Below, piece after piece: positions 46,605 through 59,923 of a stretch of DNA of 64,000 nt. The translations under genes and the position numbers were made by a program. Every line of letters begins with the position of its first letter. The first letter of the stretch is position 1. This stretch comes from Rhinopithecus roxellana (lineage: Eukaryota; Chordata; Mammalia; Primates; Cercopithecidae): the NCBI RefSeq assembly GCF_007565055.1, contig NW_022141658.1, positions 25,992-89,991 of the forward strand. Reading direction: 5' to 3'. The notes beneath the pieces were generated by a model. That model had not been told where the DNA came from and did no database searches. It was given only the letters and a program-made list of their open reading frames with translations.

Positions 46605-46900
46605 TTTTTTTTTTTATTTTTTGAGACAGAGTCTCGCTCTGTCGCCCAAGCTGGAGTGCAGTGGCCGGATCCCAGCTCACTGCAAGCTCCGCCTCCCGGG
46701 TTTAAGCCATTCCTGCCTCAGGCTCCCGAGTAGCTGGGACTACAGGCGCCTGCCACCTCGCTCTGCTATTTTTTTGTATTTTTTGTAAAGATGAGGTTTC
46801 ACCGAGTTAGCCAGAAGGGTCTCGATCACCTGACCTCGTGATCAGCCCGTTTTGGCCTCCCAAAGTGCTTTGAATACAGGCTTGAGTCACCGCGTCCGCC
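46605..46900 (-). mobile_element. Alu2: older AluY-type SINE, antisense
   Basis: A T-rich tail interrupted by A and G is followed by GAGACAGAGTCTCGCTCTGT and the reversed Alu dimer, ending CCGCGTCCGCC. It is more diverged than Alu1. It lacks 2 bp in GCCATTCCTGCCTCAGGC and has CTTTGAATACAGG in place of CTGGGATTACAGG. It also has GGATCCCAGC in place of GGATCTCAGC, plus GTTTAAGCC and TTTGTAAAGA changes in the linker. It shares the Old World monkey bases CCCAAGCTGG and GGCTTGAG. The third Alu in the inverted arm is the same insertion event. Confidence 0.96.
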
Positions 46901-46918
46901 CTTATGCGTATATTTTAT
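46901..46918 (+). repeat. Alu2 target-site duplication, right copy
   Basis: CTTATGCGTATATTTTAT follows the 5' end of the Alu directly. It has two mismatches to the left copy. Confidence 0.78.
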
Positions 46919-49900
46919 AACTATATGTATTATATCTCTTATTTATATTTTATACCTGTGTCTATTATGTCTATATTTTATACCTCGATCTATTATATCT
47001 ATTATGTCTATATTTGATACCTATATCGATTATATCTATTATGTCTATATTTTATACCTATATCTATTTTATCTATTATGTCCATATTTTATACTTATAC
47101 CTATTATGTATATATTTTATACCTATATCTATTATGTCCATTATGTATATATTTTATACCTATATCTATTATATCCATTATGTCTACATTTTATACCTAT
47201 ATCTACGATAACTACTATGTCTATATTTTACACCTATATCTATTATATCTATTACGTCCATATTTTATACCCATCTCTTTTATATCTATTATGTTTGTAT
47301 TTTATATCTATATCTATTATATATATGTCTATATTTTATACCTATATCTATTTTGTCTATATTTTAAACCTATGTCTATTATGTCTATATTTTATACCTA
47401 TATCGATTATATCTATTATGTATATTTTATACCTCTATTATATCTACTATGTCTATATTTTCTACGTATATCTATTATATCTATTATGTCTATATTTTAT
47501 ATCTATGTCTATTATATCTATTATGTCTATATTTTATACCTATTCTTATTATATCTATTATGTCTACATTTAATACATCTATCTATTATATCTATTATGC
47601 CTATATTTTATACCTGTATCTATTATGTTTATTATGTGTATATTTTATACCCATATCTATTATGTCAATATTTTATATCTATATCATTTATATCTACTAT
47701 ATATTTTATTCGTATATGTATTATATATATTATATCTATTTTTTATATCTATATCTTTTCTACGTTTTATGTTTATATTTTATATGTATATCTATTATAT
47801 CTATATTTTATACCGGTATCTATTATACGTATTATGTCTATATTTTATACCTATATCTATTATACCTATAATGTCTATATTTTATACCTATAAATAGTAT
47901 ATCTATTATGTCTGTATTTTATACCTATATCTATTATATCCATTATAACAATATTTTTTACCTGTATCTATTATTTCTATATTTTTTACCTCTATTATAT
48001 ATATTATGTCTATATTTTATACCTGTATCTATAATATCTATTATGCCTATATTTTATACCTATATCTATTATATATATTATGTCTATATTTTAACTATAT
48101 CTGTTATATCTATTATGTCTATATTTCATACCAATATTTATTATATCTATTATGTCTATATTTTTTACCTGTAACTATTATAACTATTATATCTATATTT
48201 TATATATATATCTATTATATCTCTATTTTATACGTATGCTTATAATATCTGTTATGTCTACATTTTATACCTATGTCTATTATATCTATTATATCTATAT
48301 TTTATACCTATACTTATTATATCTATTATGTCTACATTTTATACATCTATGTATTGTATCTATTATGTCTATATTTTATACCTATAACTATTATGCCTAT
48401 TATGTGTATATTTTATACCTGTATTTATTATATCTACATTATATACCTATCTCTATTATGTCTATATTTTATACCTATATCTATTATATCTATTACGTCT
48501 ATATTTTATACCTATATCTATTATATCTGTTATGTCTATAGTTTATTCCTATATCTATTATATCTATTATGTCTATATTTTATACCTACATCTATTATGT
48601 CTATTTTTTATACCTATATCTATTATATCAAATATATCCATATTTTATACCTATATCTAATATATCTATATTTTATACCTATATCTATTATATCTTTATA
48701 TCTGTATTTTATACCTATACCTATATCTGTTATATCTATATTTTATACCTAAATCTATAATATCTATTATATCTATTTTTTAACTATAGCTGTTATATCT
48801 ATTATGTCTATATTTGATTCCAATATCTATTATATCTATTATGTCTATATCTATTATATCGATTATGTCTATATTTAATACCTATATCTATTATATCTAT
48901 GATGTCTATATTTTATACCTATATCTATTATATCTATTATGTCTATATTTTATACCTATGTCTATTACATCTATTATGTCTATATTTTATAACTATATCT
49001 CTTATGTCTATATTTTATACCTATATCTATTATAACGATTATGTCTATATTTTAGAAGTATATCTGTTATATCTATTCTGTCTCTATTTTACACCGATAT
49101 CTATCATGTCTATATTTTATACCTATATCTACTATATCTATTATATCTATATTTGATACCTATATCTATTATATCTATTATGTCCATATTTTATACCTTT
49201 ATTATGTCTATTATGTGTATATTTTATAATTCTATGAATTCTATTATGTCTATATTTTATACCTCTGTTATATCTTTTATATCTATATTTTATACCTATA
49301 TCTATTATATCTATTATGTCTATATTTTATACCTATATCTCTTATATCTATTGTACCTATATTTTACATCTATATCTATTATAATTATATTTTATACCTA
49401 TATCTCTTGTATCTCTATTTTAAACCTATATCTATTATATCTATTATATTTATTTTTTATAATTATACCTATTATATATATATTTTATTCCTGTATCTGT
49501 TATATCAATTATATGTATATTTTATACCTATATCTATTATATCTATAATTTATACCTATATCTATTATGTCTATTATGGCTATATTTTATACTTATGTCT
49601 ATTACATCTATAATGTCTATAATTTATACCTATATCTATAATATCTATTATGTCTGTATTGCATACCTATATCTATTATATCTATTATGTCTATATTTTA
49701 TACCTCTATATATGATATCTATTATGTCCATATTTTATGCCTATACCTATTATGTCTATATTTTATATCTATATCTATTATATCTACTGTCTATATTTTA
49801 TTCGTATGTGTATTATATATATTATGTCTATTTATTATACCTTCATCAATTCTATCTTTTACTTTTATATTTCATACGTATATCTATTATATCTATATTT

Positions 49901-52900
49901 TATACCTATATCTATTATATGTATTGTCTATATTTTATACCTGTATCTATTATACCTATAATGTCTATGTTTTATTCCTATTTCTAGTATATCTGTTATG
50001 TCTGTATTTCATACCTATATCTATTATATCCATTTTATCTATATTTAACACCTGTTTCTATTATTTCTATATTTTATACCTGTATCTATTATATCTACTA
50101 TGTCTATATTTCATACGTATATCTATTATATCTATTATGTCTATATTTTATACCTGTGTCTATAATATCTCTTATGTCTACATTTTATACCTCTATCTAT
50201 TATATTTATTATGTATATATTTTAACTGTATCTGTTATATCTATTTTGTCTATATTTCATACCAATATCTATTACGTCTTTATTTCATACCTAATCTATT
50301 ATATCTATTATGTCTATATTTTATAGCTATATGTATTATGTATTATGTCTGTATTTCATACCTATATCTATTATATTTATGATATTTATATTTTATAATT
50401 ATATGTATTATATCTATATTTTATACCTGTATCTATTATAACTATTATATCTATATTTTATATCTATATCTCTTATATCTATATTTTATACTTATGCCTA
50501 TTATATCTGTTATATCTAATATGTCTATATTTTATACCTATATCTATTATACCTATTATGTCTATATTTTATGCCTATATCTATTATATCTATTATGTCT
50601 CTATTTTACCTCTATATATTATATCTATTATGTCTATAATTTATACATCTATCTATTATGTCTATTATTTCTATATTTTATACCTCTATCTATTATATCT
50701 ATTATGTATATATTTTATACCTCCATCTCTTATATCTATTTTGTCGATATTTTATACCTTTATCTATTATATCTATTATGTCTATATTTTATACCTCTAT
50801 CTATTATATCTATTATATCTGTATTTTATGCCTATATCTGTTATGTCTATATTTTTTACCTATATCTATTATATATATTATGTCCATATTGTATACCTGT
50901 ATCTATTATATCTGTTATGTCTATATTTTATACCTATATCCATTATATCTATTGTGTCTGTACTTTATACCTAGATCTATTATATCTATATTTTATACCT
51001 ATATATATTATAACCATATTTTATACTTATATCCATTATATCTATATTTTTTACCTATGTCTATTATATCTGTTACATTTATATTGTATAATTATATCTA
51101 TTATATCTATTTTTATATCTATATCTATTATATATAGTCTATCTTTTATACCAGTATCTATTATATCAACTTCTTATAGATATATATTATATCTATTATA
51201 TCTTTTATATCTATATTTTATACCTATATCTATTATATCTATATTTTGTACCTGTATCTATTATACCTATTATGTCAATATTTTATACCTATATCTATTA
51301 TATCTCTTATGTCTAAATTTTATAACTATATCTATTATATCTATAATGTCTATATTTTATACCTATATATATCTTATCTATTATGTCTATATTTTATACA
51401 TATATATCTTATCTATTATGTCTATATTTTATACCCCTATATATCATATCTATTATGTCTATATTTTATACCTATATCTATTATATCTATGAGGTCTATA
51501 TTTTATGCCTCTATCTACTATATCTATTATGTCTATGTTTTATACCGATATCTATTATATCTATTATATTTATTTTTCATAATTATATCAATTATATCTG
51601 TATTTTCTTCTGGAATCAATTATATCTATTATATCTATATTTTATACCTATATCTATTATATCTATATTTTATACCTACATCTATTATAGCCATTATATC
51701 TATATTTTATACCTATATATATTATATGTATATTTTATACCTATATCGATTATATCAATTATATTCATATTTTATACCTATATGTATTATATCTATATTT
51801 TATACCTATATCTATTATATCTATTATATCTGTATTTTATATGTATATCCATTATATCTATTATATCTGTATTTTATGCCTGTATGTATTATATCTATTA
51901 TGTCTATATTTTATACCTATATGTATTATATCTATTATGTCTATAGTTTATACCTATATCTATTATACCTATTATGATAGTATTTTATACCTATATCTAT
52001 GGTATCTATTATGTCTATGTTTTATACCTATAACTATTATGTTTATATTTGATACCTATATCTATTATATCTATTTTCTATATTTTTTATCTCTATATGT
52101 ATTGTCTATATATTAAACCTATATCTATTATATCTATTATGTCTATATTTTATACCTATACCTCTTATGTCTATTATGTCTATATTCTGTACCTATATCT
52201 GTTATATCTATATTTTATACATCTGTCTATTATGTCTATATTTTATACCTTTATCTATGATATCTATTATGTTTATATTTTGTAGCTATGTCTTTTATAT
52301 CTATTATGTCTATATTTTATACCTGTATCTATTATGTCTATATTTTATACCTTTATCTATGATATCTATTATGTCTATATTTTATACCTATATCTTTTAT
52401 GTCTATTATGTCTATATTTTATACCTAAATCTATTATATCTCTTATGTCTATATTTTATACCTATATCTATTGTATGTATTATGTCTATATTTTTACCTA
52501 TATCTATTATATCTATTATGTCAATACTTTATACCTATATTTATGATGTCTATATTTTATACTTGTATCGATTATATGTATAATGTCCATATTTTATACC
52601 TATAACTATTATATCTCTTATGTCGATATTTTATACCTATATCTATTATATCTATTATGTATATATTTAATACCCATATCGATTCTGTCTGTATTTTATA
52701 CCTATATCTATTATATCTATTATATCTATGTTTTATAACTTAATCGACTATACATCCTATGTCTATATTTTATACCTATATCTTTTATATCTATTGTGTC
52801 TATACTTTATACATATATCTATTATGTCTATATTTTATACCTATATCTATTATATCTTTATGTCTATATTTTGTACCTATATCTATTATATCTCTTATGT

Positions 52901-55400
52901 TCATATTGTATACCTATATCTAATATGTCTATATTTTATTCCTATATATATTATATCTATTATATCTATATTTTATACCTATAGCTATAATACCTCGTCT
53001 GTTTATATTTTACAGGGATATCTATTATATCTATTATGTCTATAATTTATACCTATATCTATTATGTCTATATTTTATACCAATATCTATTATGTATATT
53101 ATGTCTATATTTTATACCAATGTCCATTATATCTATTATATCTATATTTATACTTATATGTATTATATCTATTATGTCTTATTTTACACCTATATCTATT
53201 ATACCTCGTCTGTTTATATTTTATACCTATAACTATTATATCTATTATGTCTATATTTATACCTAAATCTATTATGTCTATATTTTAAACCTATATCTTT
53301 ATATCTATTATGTCTGTATTTCATACCTATATCTATTATATCTATTGTCTATATTTTATACCCATATCTATTATATCTATTATGTTTATATTTTATACCT
53401 AAATCTATAATATCTATTATGTCTAGATTTTATCCCTATATCCATTATATCTGCTATGTCTATATTTAATACCTATATCTATTACGTCTATATTTTATAA
53501 CTATATCTATTATATATATTATGTCTATATTTTATACCTATATCTATTATATCCACTATATCTATATTTTATACCTATATATATTATATGTATATTTGAT
53601 ACCCATATCCATTATATCTATTATATCTATATTTCATTCCTATATCTATTATATCTCTTATGTCTACCTATAATATCTATTAATCTATATTTTAACACCT
53701 ATATCTATTATATATATATTTTATACCTGTATCTATTATATCTATTATGTCTATGTTTTACCCCTATATCTATTATATCAATTATGTCTATATTTTATAC
53801 CTATATCTATTATATCTACTATGTTTATATTTTATACCTATATCTATCAAATCTATTATGTCTATATTTTATACCTGTATATATCATATCTATTATGTCT
53901 ATATTTTATACCTATATCTATTATGTCTATATTTTATACCTGTTTCTATTATATCTATTATGTGTATATTTAATACCTATATCTATTATGTCTATATTTT
54001 ATACCTTTATATATTATATCTATTATGTCTACATTTTATACCAATATCTATTATATCCATTATATCTATATTTTATACCTATAATTATTACGTCTATAAT
54101 GTCTATATTTTATACCTATATCAATTATGTCTATATTTTATATCTATATCTATTATATCTAATATGTGTATATTTTATACCTATATCTATTTATCTATTA
54201 TGTCTATATCTTATCCATATATCTATTATATCTATTATGTCTATATTTCATACCTATACCTATTATTTGTATTATGTCTATGTTTGATATCTATATCTAT
54301 TATATCTCTTATGTCTATATCTTATACCTATTATATGTATTATGTCTATATTTTATACCTATATCTGTAAAATCTATTTTGTCTGTATTTTATATCTATA
54401 TCTATTATGTCTATATTTCATAACTATATCTATTATATCACTTATGTCGATATTTTATACCTATTTCTATTATATCTATTATGTATATATTTTATACCTA
54501 TACCTATTATGTCTATATTGTATACCTATATCTATTATGTCTATATTTTATACCTATATCTATTATGTCTATATTTTATACCTATATCTATAATGTCTAT
54601 TATGTCTATATTTTATACCTATATCTATTATATCTATTATGTCTATATTTTTATACCTGTACGTATTATATCGATTATGTCTATATCTTATACATATATC
54701 TATTGTATCTATTATGTCTATATTTTATACCTATATCTATTATATCTATTATGTCCATATTTTATACCGATAACTATTATATCTTATATGTCTTTATTTT
54801 ATACCTATATCTATTATGACTATTTTTTATATGTATGTCTATTGTAACTATTATGTCTTTGATTTATACCTCTATATATTATATCTATTATGTCTATATT
54901 TTATAACTATATCTATTGTATCTATTATGTATATATCTTATACATATATCTATTGTATCTATAGGTCTATATTTTATAGCTATATCTTCTATATCTATTT
55001 TGTCTTATATTTTACACCTATTTCAATTATGTCTGTATTTTATTCCTACATTTATTATATTTATTATGTCTGTGTTTTATAACCTATCTATTATATCTAT
55101 TATATCTAAATTTTATATCTATATCTATTATATCTATTATGTCTATATCTACACATATATCTATTATATCTATTATGTGTATATTATAACTATATCTATT
55201 ATTTTTATATTTTATAACTATACCTATTACATCTATGATGTATATATTTTATACCTATAAGTATTATGTCTATATTTTGTACCTATATCTATTATATTTA
55301 TTATGTCTATATTTTAGACCTATATTTATCTTTTATGTTTATATTTTATACATTTATCTATTATGTCTATATTTTATACTTATATGGATTGTATCTATTA
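46919..55400 (+). repeat. 37-bp minisatellite array after Alu2
   Basis: Continuous array in the original orientation. The part up to about 49,700 has a collinear, inverted counterpart right of 56,880. Shared rare units include CTCGATC at 46,985, TATATCGATTATATC at 47,023, TTGATTCCAATATC at 48,823 and TTTTAGAAGTATATC at 49,052. The part 49,700-55,400 has no inverted partner in this window. It holds a landmark B-like block near 51,040 and a block at 55,265-55,400 nearly identical to 6300 onward. Confidence 0.9.
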
Positions 55401-56873
55401 TGTCTATATTTTATACCTATATCTATTATATCTATTATGTCATATTTTATACCTATATTATATCTATAATGTCTACTTTTTATACCTATGTCTATTATGT
55501 CTATGTTTTATACGTATATCTATTATATCTATAATGTCTATATTTTATACCTATATTATATCTATAAAGTCTAATTTTATACCTATATCTATTAGGTCTA
55601 TGTTTTAGACCTATATCTATTATATCTATTTTGTGGTATATTTTATATCTATATCTATTTATATCTACTATATCTGTATTTTATGCCTATAGCTATTATA
55701 TCTATATTTATACCTATATCTATTATATCTATTATGTCGATATTTGTACCTATATCTGTTATATCTACTATGTCTATATTTTATACCTATATCTATTATA
55801 TCTATATTTTATATCTATATCTATTATACCATTATATCTGTATTTAACCTATATCTACTGTATCTATATGTATGTATCTTATCATATATCTATTATAGCT
55901 ATTATGTCTCTATTTTATACCTATATCGATTATATCTATACTTTATACCTATATTTATTATATCTATTATCTTTATAATATATACCTATTTCAATTATGT
56001 CTTTATTTTATGCCTGTGTCTATTACATATATTATGTCTCTATTATGTACCTGTATCTATTATATTTATTATGTCTATATTTTATACCTCTATCTATTAT
56101 ATCTATTATGTTTTTATTTTAAACCTACTAATATTACCTATTATTATGTCCTTATTTTACCTATTCTATTATCATATATTGTCTTCTATTATTACCTTCT
56201 CCTATATCTATTATGTCTATATTTTATACCTATATCTCTATATCTACTTATGTTTTTTATTTCTATACTATTTATCTATTTTCTACTTTCATACCTGTAT
56301 CTATTATAACCATATGTCTATATTTTATACCGATCTCTATTATGTCTATATTTTATACCTAATCTATATATATCTACTATGTCTATTTATACCTATTATC
56401 TAGTATGTATAATTTATACCAATCTCTATTATATCTATTACGTCCATATTTATACCTATCGATTATATCAAATATGTCTTTATTTTACACCTATATTTAT
56501 TATGTCTATTTTTATATCTATCTATTTATCTATTATGGCTATATTTCCTACCTATATTTTTACCAGTTATGTATATTTATACTTATCTATTATATCTATT
56601 ATGTCTATACTTATACCTATATCTATTAATCGATTATTTCTATATCTTATACATATCTCTATATCAATAATGTCTATATTTTATACCTATATCTATTATA
56701 TATATGTACTCTGTCTATATTTTATCCGTATATCATTGTATCTATTATGTCCATATTTTATACCTATCTCTATTATATCTATTATGTATATATTATATCT
56801 ATATTTATTATATCTATTTTTATCTATTCTCTATATTTATCCTCTGTCTATTATATCTATTATGTCTATATAA
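55401..56873 (+). repeat. Degraded end of the forward array
   Basis: Still the same unit, but single-base losses and broken phase become frequent (for example TATGTCATATTTTATACC at about 55,435 and GTCTAATTTTATACC at 55,567). By 55,850-56,300 the unit is barely regular. The CAGTTATG landmark is still seen at 56,571. The gradual onset looks like falling consensus quality, though natural decay at an array edge is possible. Confidence 0.8.
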
Positions 56874-56883
56874 CTATTAATAG
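56874..56883. other. Orientation switch point with palindromic decamer
   Basis: Left of this point units read CTATTATGTCTATA, and right of it they read AGACATAATAGAT, the reverse complement. The switch is centred on the perfect palindrome CTATTAATAG. Strand composition (T over A, C over G) flips sign here. Confidence 0.9.
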
Positions 56884-59607
56884 AGGTATTAAAAGATAGA
56901 CATAATAGATTGATAGGAGTTATAAAATATACAAATAGATATAATAAGTTATAAAATATGGACATAATAGAGTAGAAAATGGTATAAAATATAATATAAT
57001 AGATATTAATAGAATAGGTTATAAATATAGACATAATAGAGTATAATAGGGACATAGGTAATAATATGTAGACAAAATAAAATATAATAGATATCGGCAC
57101 AAAAATATAGGACATAATTGACTTTATATAGATATCCGTATATAAAAATATGCACATACTAGCTATAATTAGATAAAAGGAATAAAATATAGACATAATC
57201 GATATAATAGATCTACGTATAAAATATGGACATAATAGATATAATAGATATAGGTAAAAAAATATAGCATAATAGATATAATAGAGATAGGTATAAAATA
57301 TAGACATAATAGATAAAAGTATAGGTATGAAATATACACAAATAGATATCGGTTGTAATGTAAAATAGAGACGAATAGATTAACAGATTTACTTCTAAAC
57401 TAGAGACATATGTGTATAAGCGATATAGGTTTAAAATTCTAGACATAGGGATTACAGTTATAAAATATAGACACATAATAGATAAAGACCTAGGTTATAA
57501 AATATAGAACATAGAGACTATAATAGATATAGGTATAACAAGATAGACAAATCGATATAATTAGATATAGACATGATAGGGATAATGGGTATTGGAATCA
57601 AATATAGATTTATAATACGATACAACAGGTATAGTTAAATATAGATATCATAGAAAATAGATATAGGTATTATAACATATAGATATTTAAAGATATAAAC
57701 AATATAGTATAAGAATAAGATATATTAGATATAGTTAAAAATATGGATATATGTGATTTTAATGGATATATGGTATTAAAACATAGAAATAATATCATAG
57801 GTATTAAAAATTATTTTGACATCGTAGTATATAATAGATATAGTAATTAAATATAGACATAATAGAGATAGAGATATAGGTTATAAACTATAGACGAATC
57901 GATATAAAGATAAGGTACAGACACAACATAGACATAATAGAGATAGGCATAAAATATAATAAACCAAAATAACGATTAAATACATATTACTAGACATAAA
58001 GATATAGGTATAAAAATATAGATATAATAGCTTCAATACATAGATGTATAATATGTAGACATAATTAGATATAATAAGTATAGCTATAAAATAGAGACAA
58101 TAGATATAAGAGACATAGTATAAAAAATGTATAGACATACTAGATATAATAGGCATCCGTTATACAATAGAGACTACTAGAATGTAGAATAAAATTAGAT
58201 TATAATCGTTATAATACCCTACAGGTTTTAAAATATAGATATAATAGATATAATTATAAAATATGAAATCATAAAGATATAATAGATATAGGTATGACAT
58301 ATAGACATAATAGATAGAATACATTTAAGTAAAAATATAGACATAACGATAATAATAGACTAAGTATGAATATATAGCAATAACTTAGATCATAGGTATA
58401 AATATATAGAAAGAAGAGCATATAACCGATATAGTTATAAAAATATAGACATCATAGTTATAATAGACATAGATATAAAATATTAGGACATATAGATATA
58501 ATAGATATAGGATAAAACATAGAAATAATAGATATAACCGATATAGGATTAAAATATAAACATGAGAGAGTACAATAGATGTAGAATAATAAGATATAAT
58601 AAAATATTGGTATGAAATACCGACATAATAGATATTAACAGAATAGTTAAAATATAGACATAATAGATAAATAGATACAGGTATAAAAGATAGACATGAT
58701 ACTATAATAGTAGAGGTATAAAAATCTAATAATATATACAGGTAAAAAAATTAGTTATAACGGATATAAAGAGATATAGGTATAAAATACAGACATAATA
58801 GATATACGATTTATCGGTATAAAATATAGACATTATAGGTATAATAGATATAGGTATAAAATACAGACATAACACATATAATAGATAGCGGTATAAAATA
58901 GATATAATAAGATATACGTAGAAATATAAACATTAAAAGGTAGAATAGATATAGGTATAAAAAAAAGACATAATATATGAAATACATATACGAAAAAAAT
59001 ATAGTAGATATAAAAGATATAGATATAAAAGTATAGACATAATAGATATGGGTATAAAATATACACTAAATAGACATAATTAGATCTAGGATAAAATATC
59101 TGACATATAGATTATAATAGATAGATGTATTAAAGTTAGACATAATAGATATAATAAGAATAGGTATAAAATATAGACATAATAGTTATAATAGACATAG
59201 ATATAAAACATATAGGACATAATAGATATAATAGATATAGTAGAAAAAGGACATATTAGATATAATAGATTAGAGGTATATAAAATATTAGACATTAATA
59301 GACTAATCGGATATAGGTATAAAATATAGACAAATAAATAGACATAGGTTTAAAAATATAGACAAAATAGATATAATAGTTATAGGTATAAAATATAGAC
59401 ATAATAGCTCTAGGTGTAAAATAGGGCATAATATTTATAATAGATATAGTATCAAATAAGAATAGAGATATAATCGATATAGGTATCAATATAGACATAA
59501 AGACAATATAGATCGAGGTTAATTAAAAATATAGAACATTAATAGAAAAGGTATAAAATATAGACATTAAGAGGTTATAATAGATATTGTTATAAAATAT
59601 AGGCATA
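56884..59607 (-). repeat. Inverted minisatellite arm, left of the third Alu
   Basis: The 37-bp unit runs on the minus strand with frequent 1-2 base insertions and deletions. Variant order matches the reverse complement of about 46.9-49.7 kb. Matches include ATCGGT...AGAGACG...TACTTCTAAA at 57,347-57,400 with 49,050-49,105, ATTGGAATCAAATATAG at 57,590 with 48,825, and GATATAGGTATCAA then AGATCGAGGT just left of the Alu with 47,025 and 46,985. Minus-strand ORFs here are again repeat translations. Confidence 0.88.
59592..59607 (+). repeat. Alu3 target-site duplication, left copy
   Basis: ATAAAATATAGGCATA abuts the Alu 5' end and is the reverse complement, with small changes, of the right target-site copy of Alu2 at 46,901-46,918. 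The matching right copy here is at about 59,931-59,949 (ATAAACATATAGGCCTAAG). Confidence 0.72.
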
Positions 59608-59923
59608 GGCCGGGCGGCGTGCCTCACCTGTTTCCCAGCACTTTGGGAGGCCGAACGGTTAGGTCTTACAATCCGATTCGGTCAGACTTCGAACCCTCCT
59701 GGTAACTCGGTGAATAAAAACCTGTCTTTACAAAAAAATACAAAAATAGTGCCGTGCGAGGGAAGGGGCCTGTAGTCCCAGGCTAGTCGGGAGGCTTGAG
59801 GCAGGAGAATGGCTTAAATCCAGGAGGCGGAGCTTGCAGTGAGCTGAGATCGGCCACTGACACTCTCCAGCCTGGAAGGACAGAGCGACACTCTGTCTCA
59901 AAAATACATAACAAATAAAAAAA
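59608..59923 (+). mobile_element. Alu3: noisy inverted paralogue of Alu2
   Basis: Starts GGCCGGGCGGCGTG and ends GACACTCTGTCTCAAAAATA plus an A-rich tail. The left half is heavily scrambled (about 59,660-59,730), while the right half is clear (AGGCGGAGCTTGCAGTGAGC). It shares with Alu2 several changes from consensus: AACTCGGTGA, TCTTTACAAAAAA, ATGGCTTAAA and CACTCTGTCTC. The interrupted tail and both flanks also match. It keeps consensus bases lost in Alu2 (TCCCAGCACTTTGGG, GGCCGA, GGAGAATGGC and GCTGAGATC). It is therefore the same insertion in a separately evolving copy. Confidence 0.92.

Noticed and set aside
135..56873. Many overlapping forward ORFs of 60-520 codons encoding Tyr/Ile/Leu-rich repeat proteins
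   Set aside because: They are periodic translations of a stop-free repeat unit in all three frames, overlap each other, begin at the ATG in TATGTCTATA and end at random variant stops. They have no domain, no frame conservation, and switch strand exactly where the repeat inverts.
59608..59923. Alu3 as an independent insertion
   Set aside because: Flanking target-site sequence, tail interruptions and shared derived bases match Alu2, so it is a copy of the same event.
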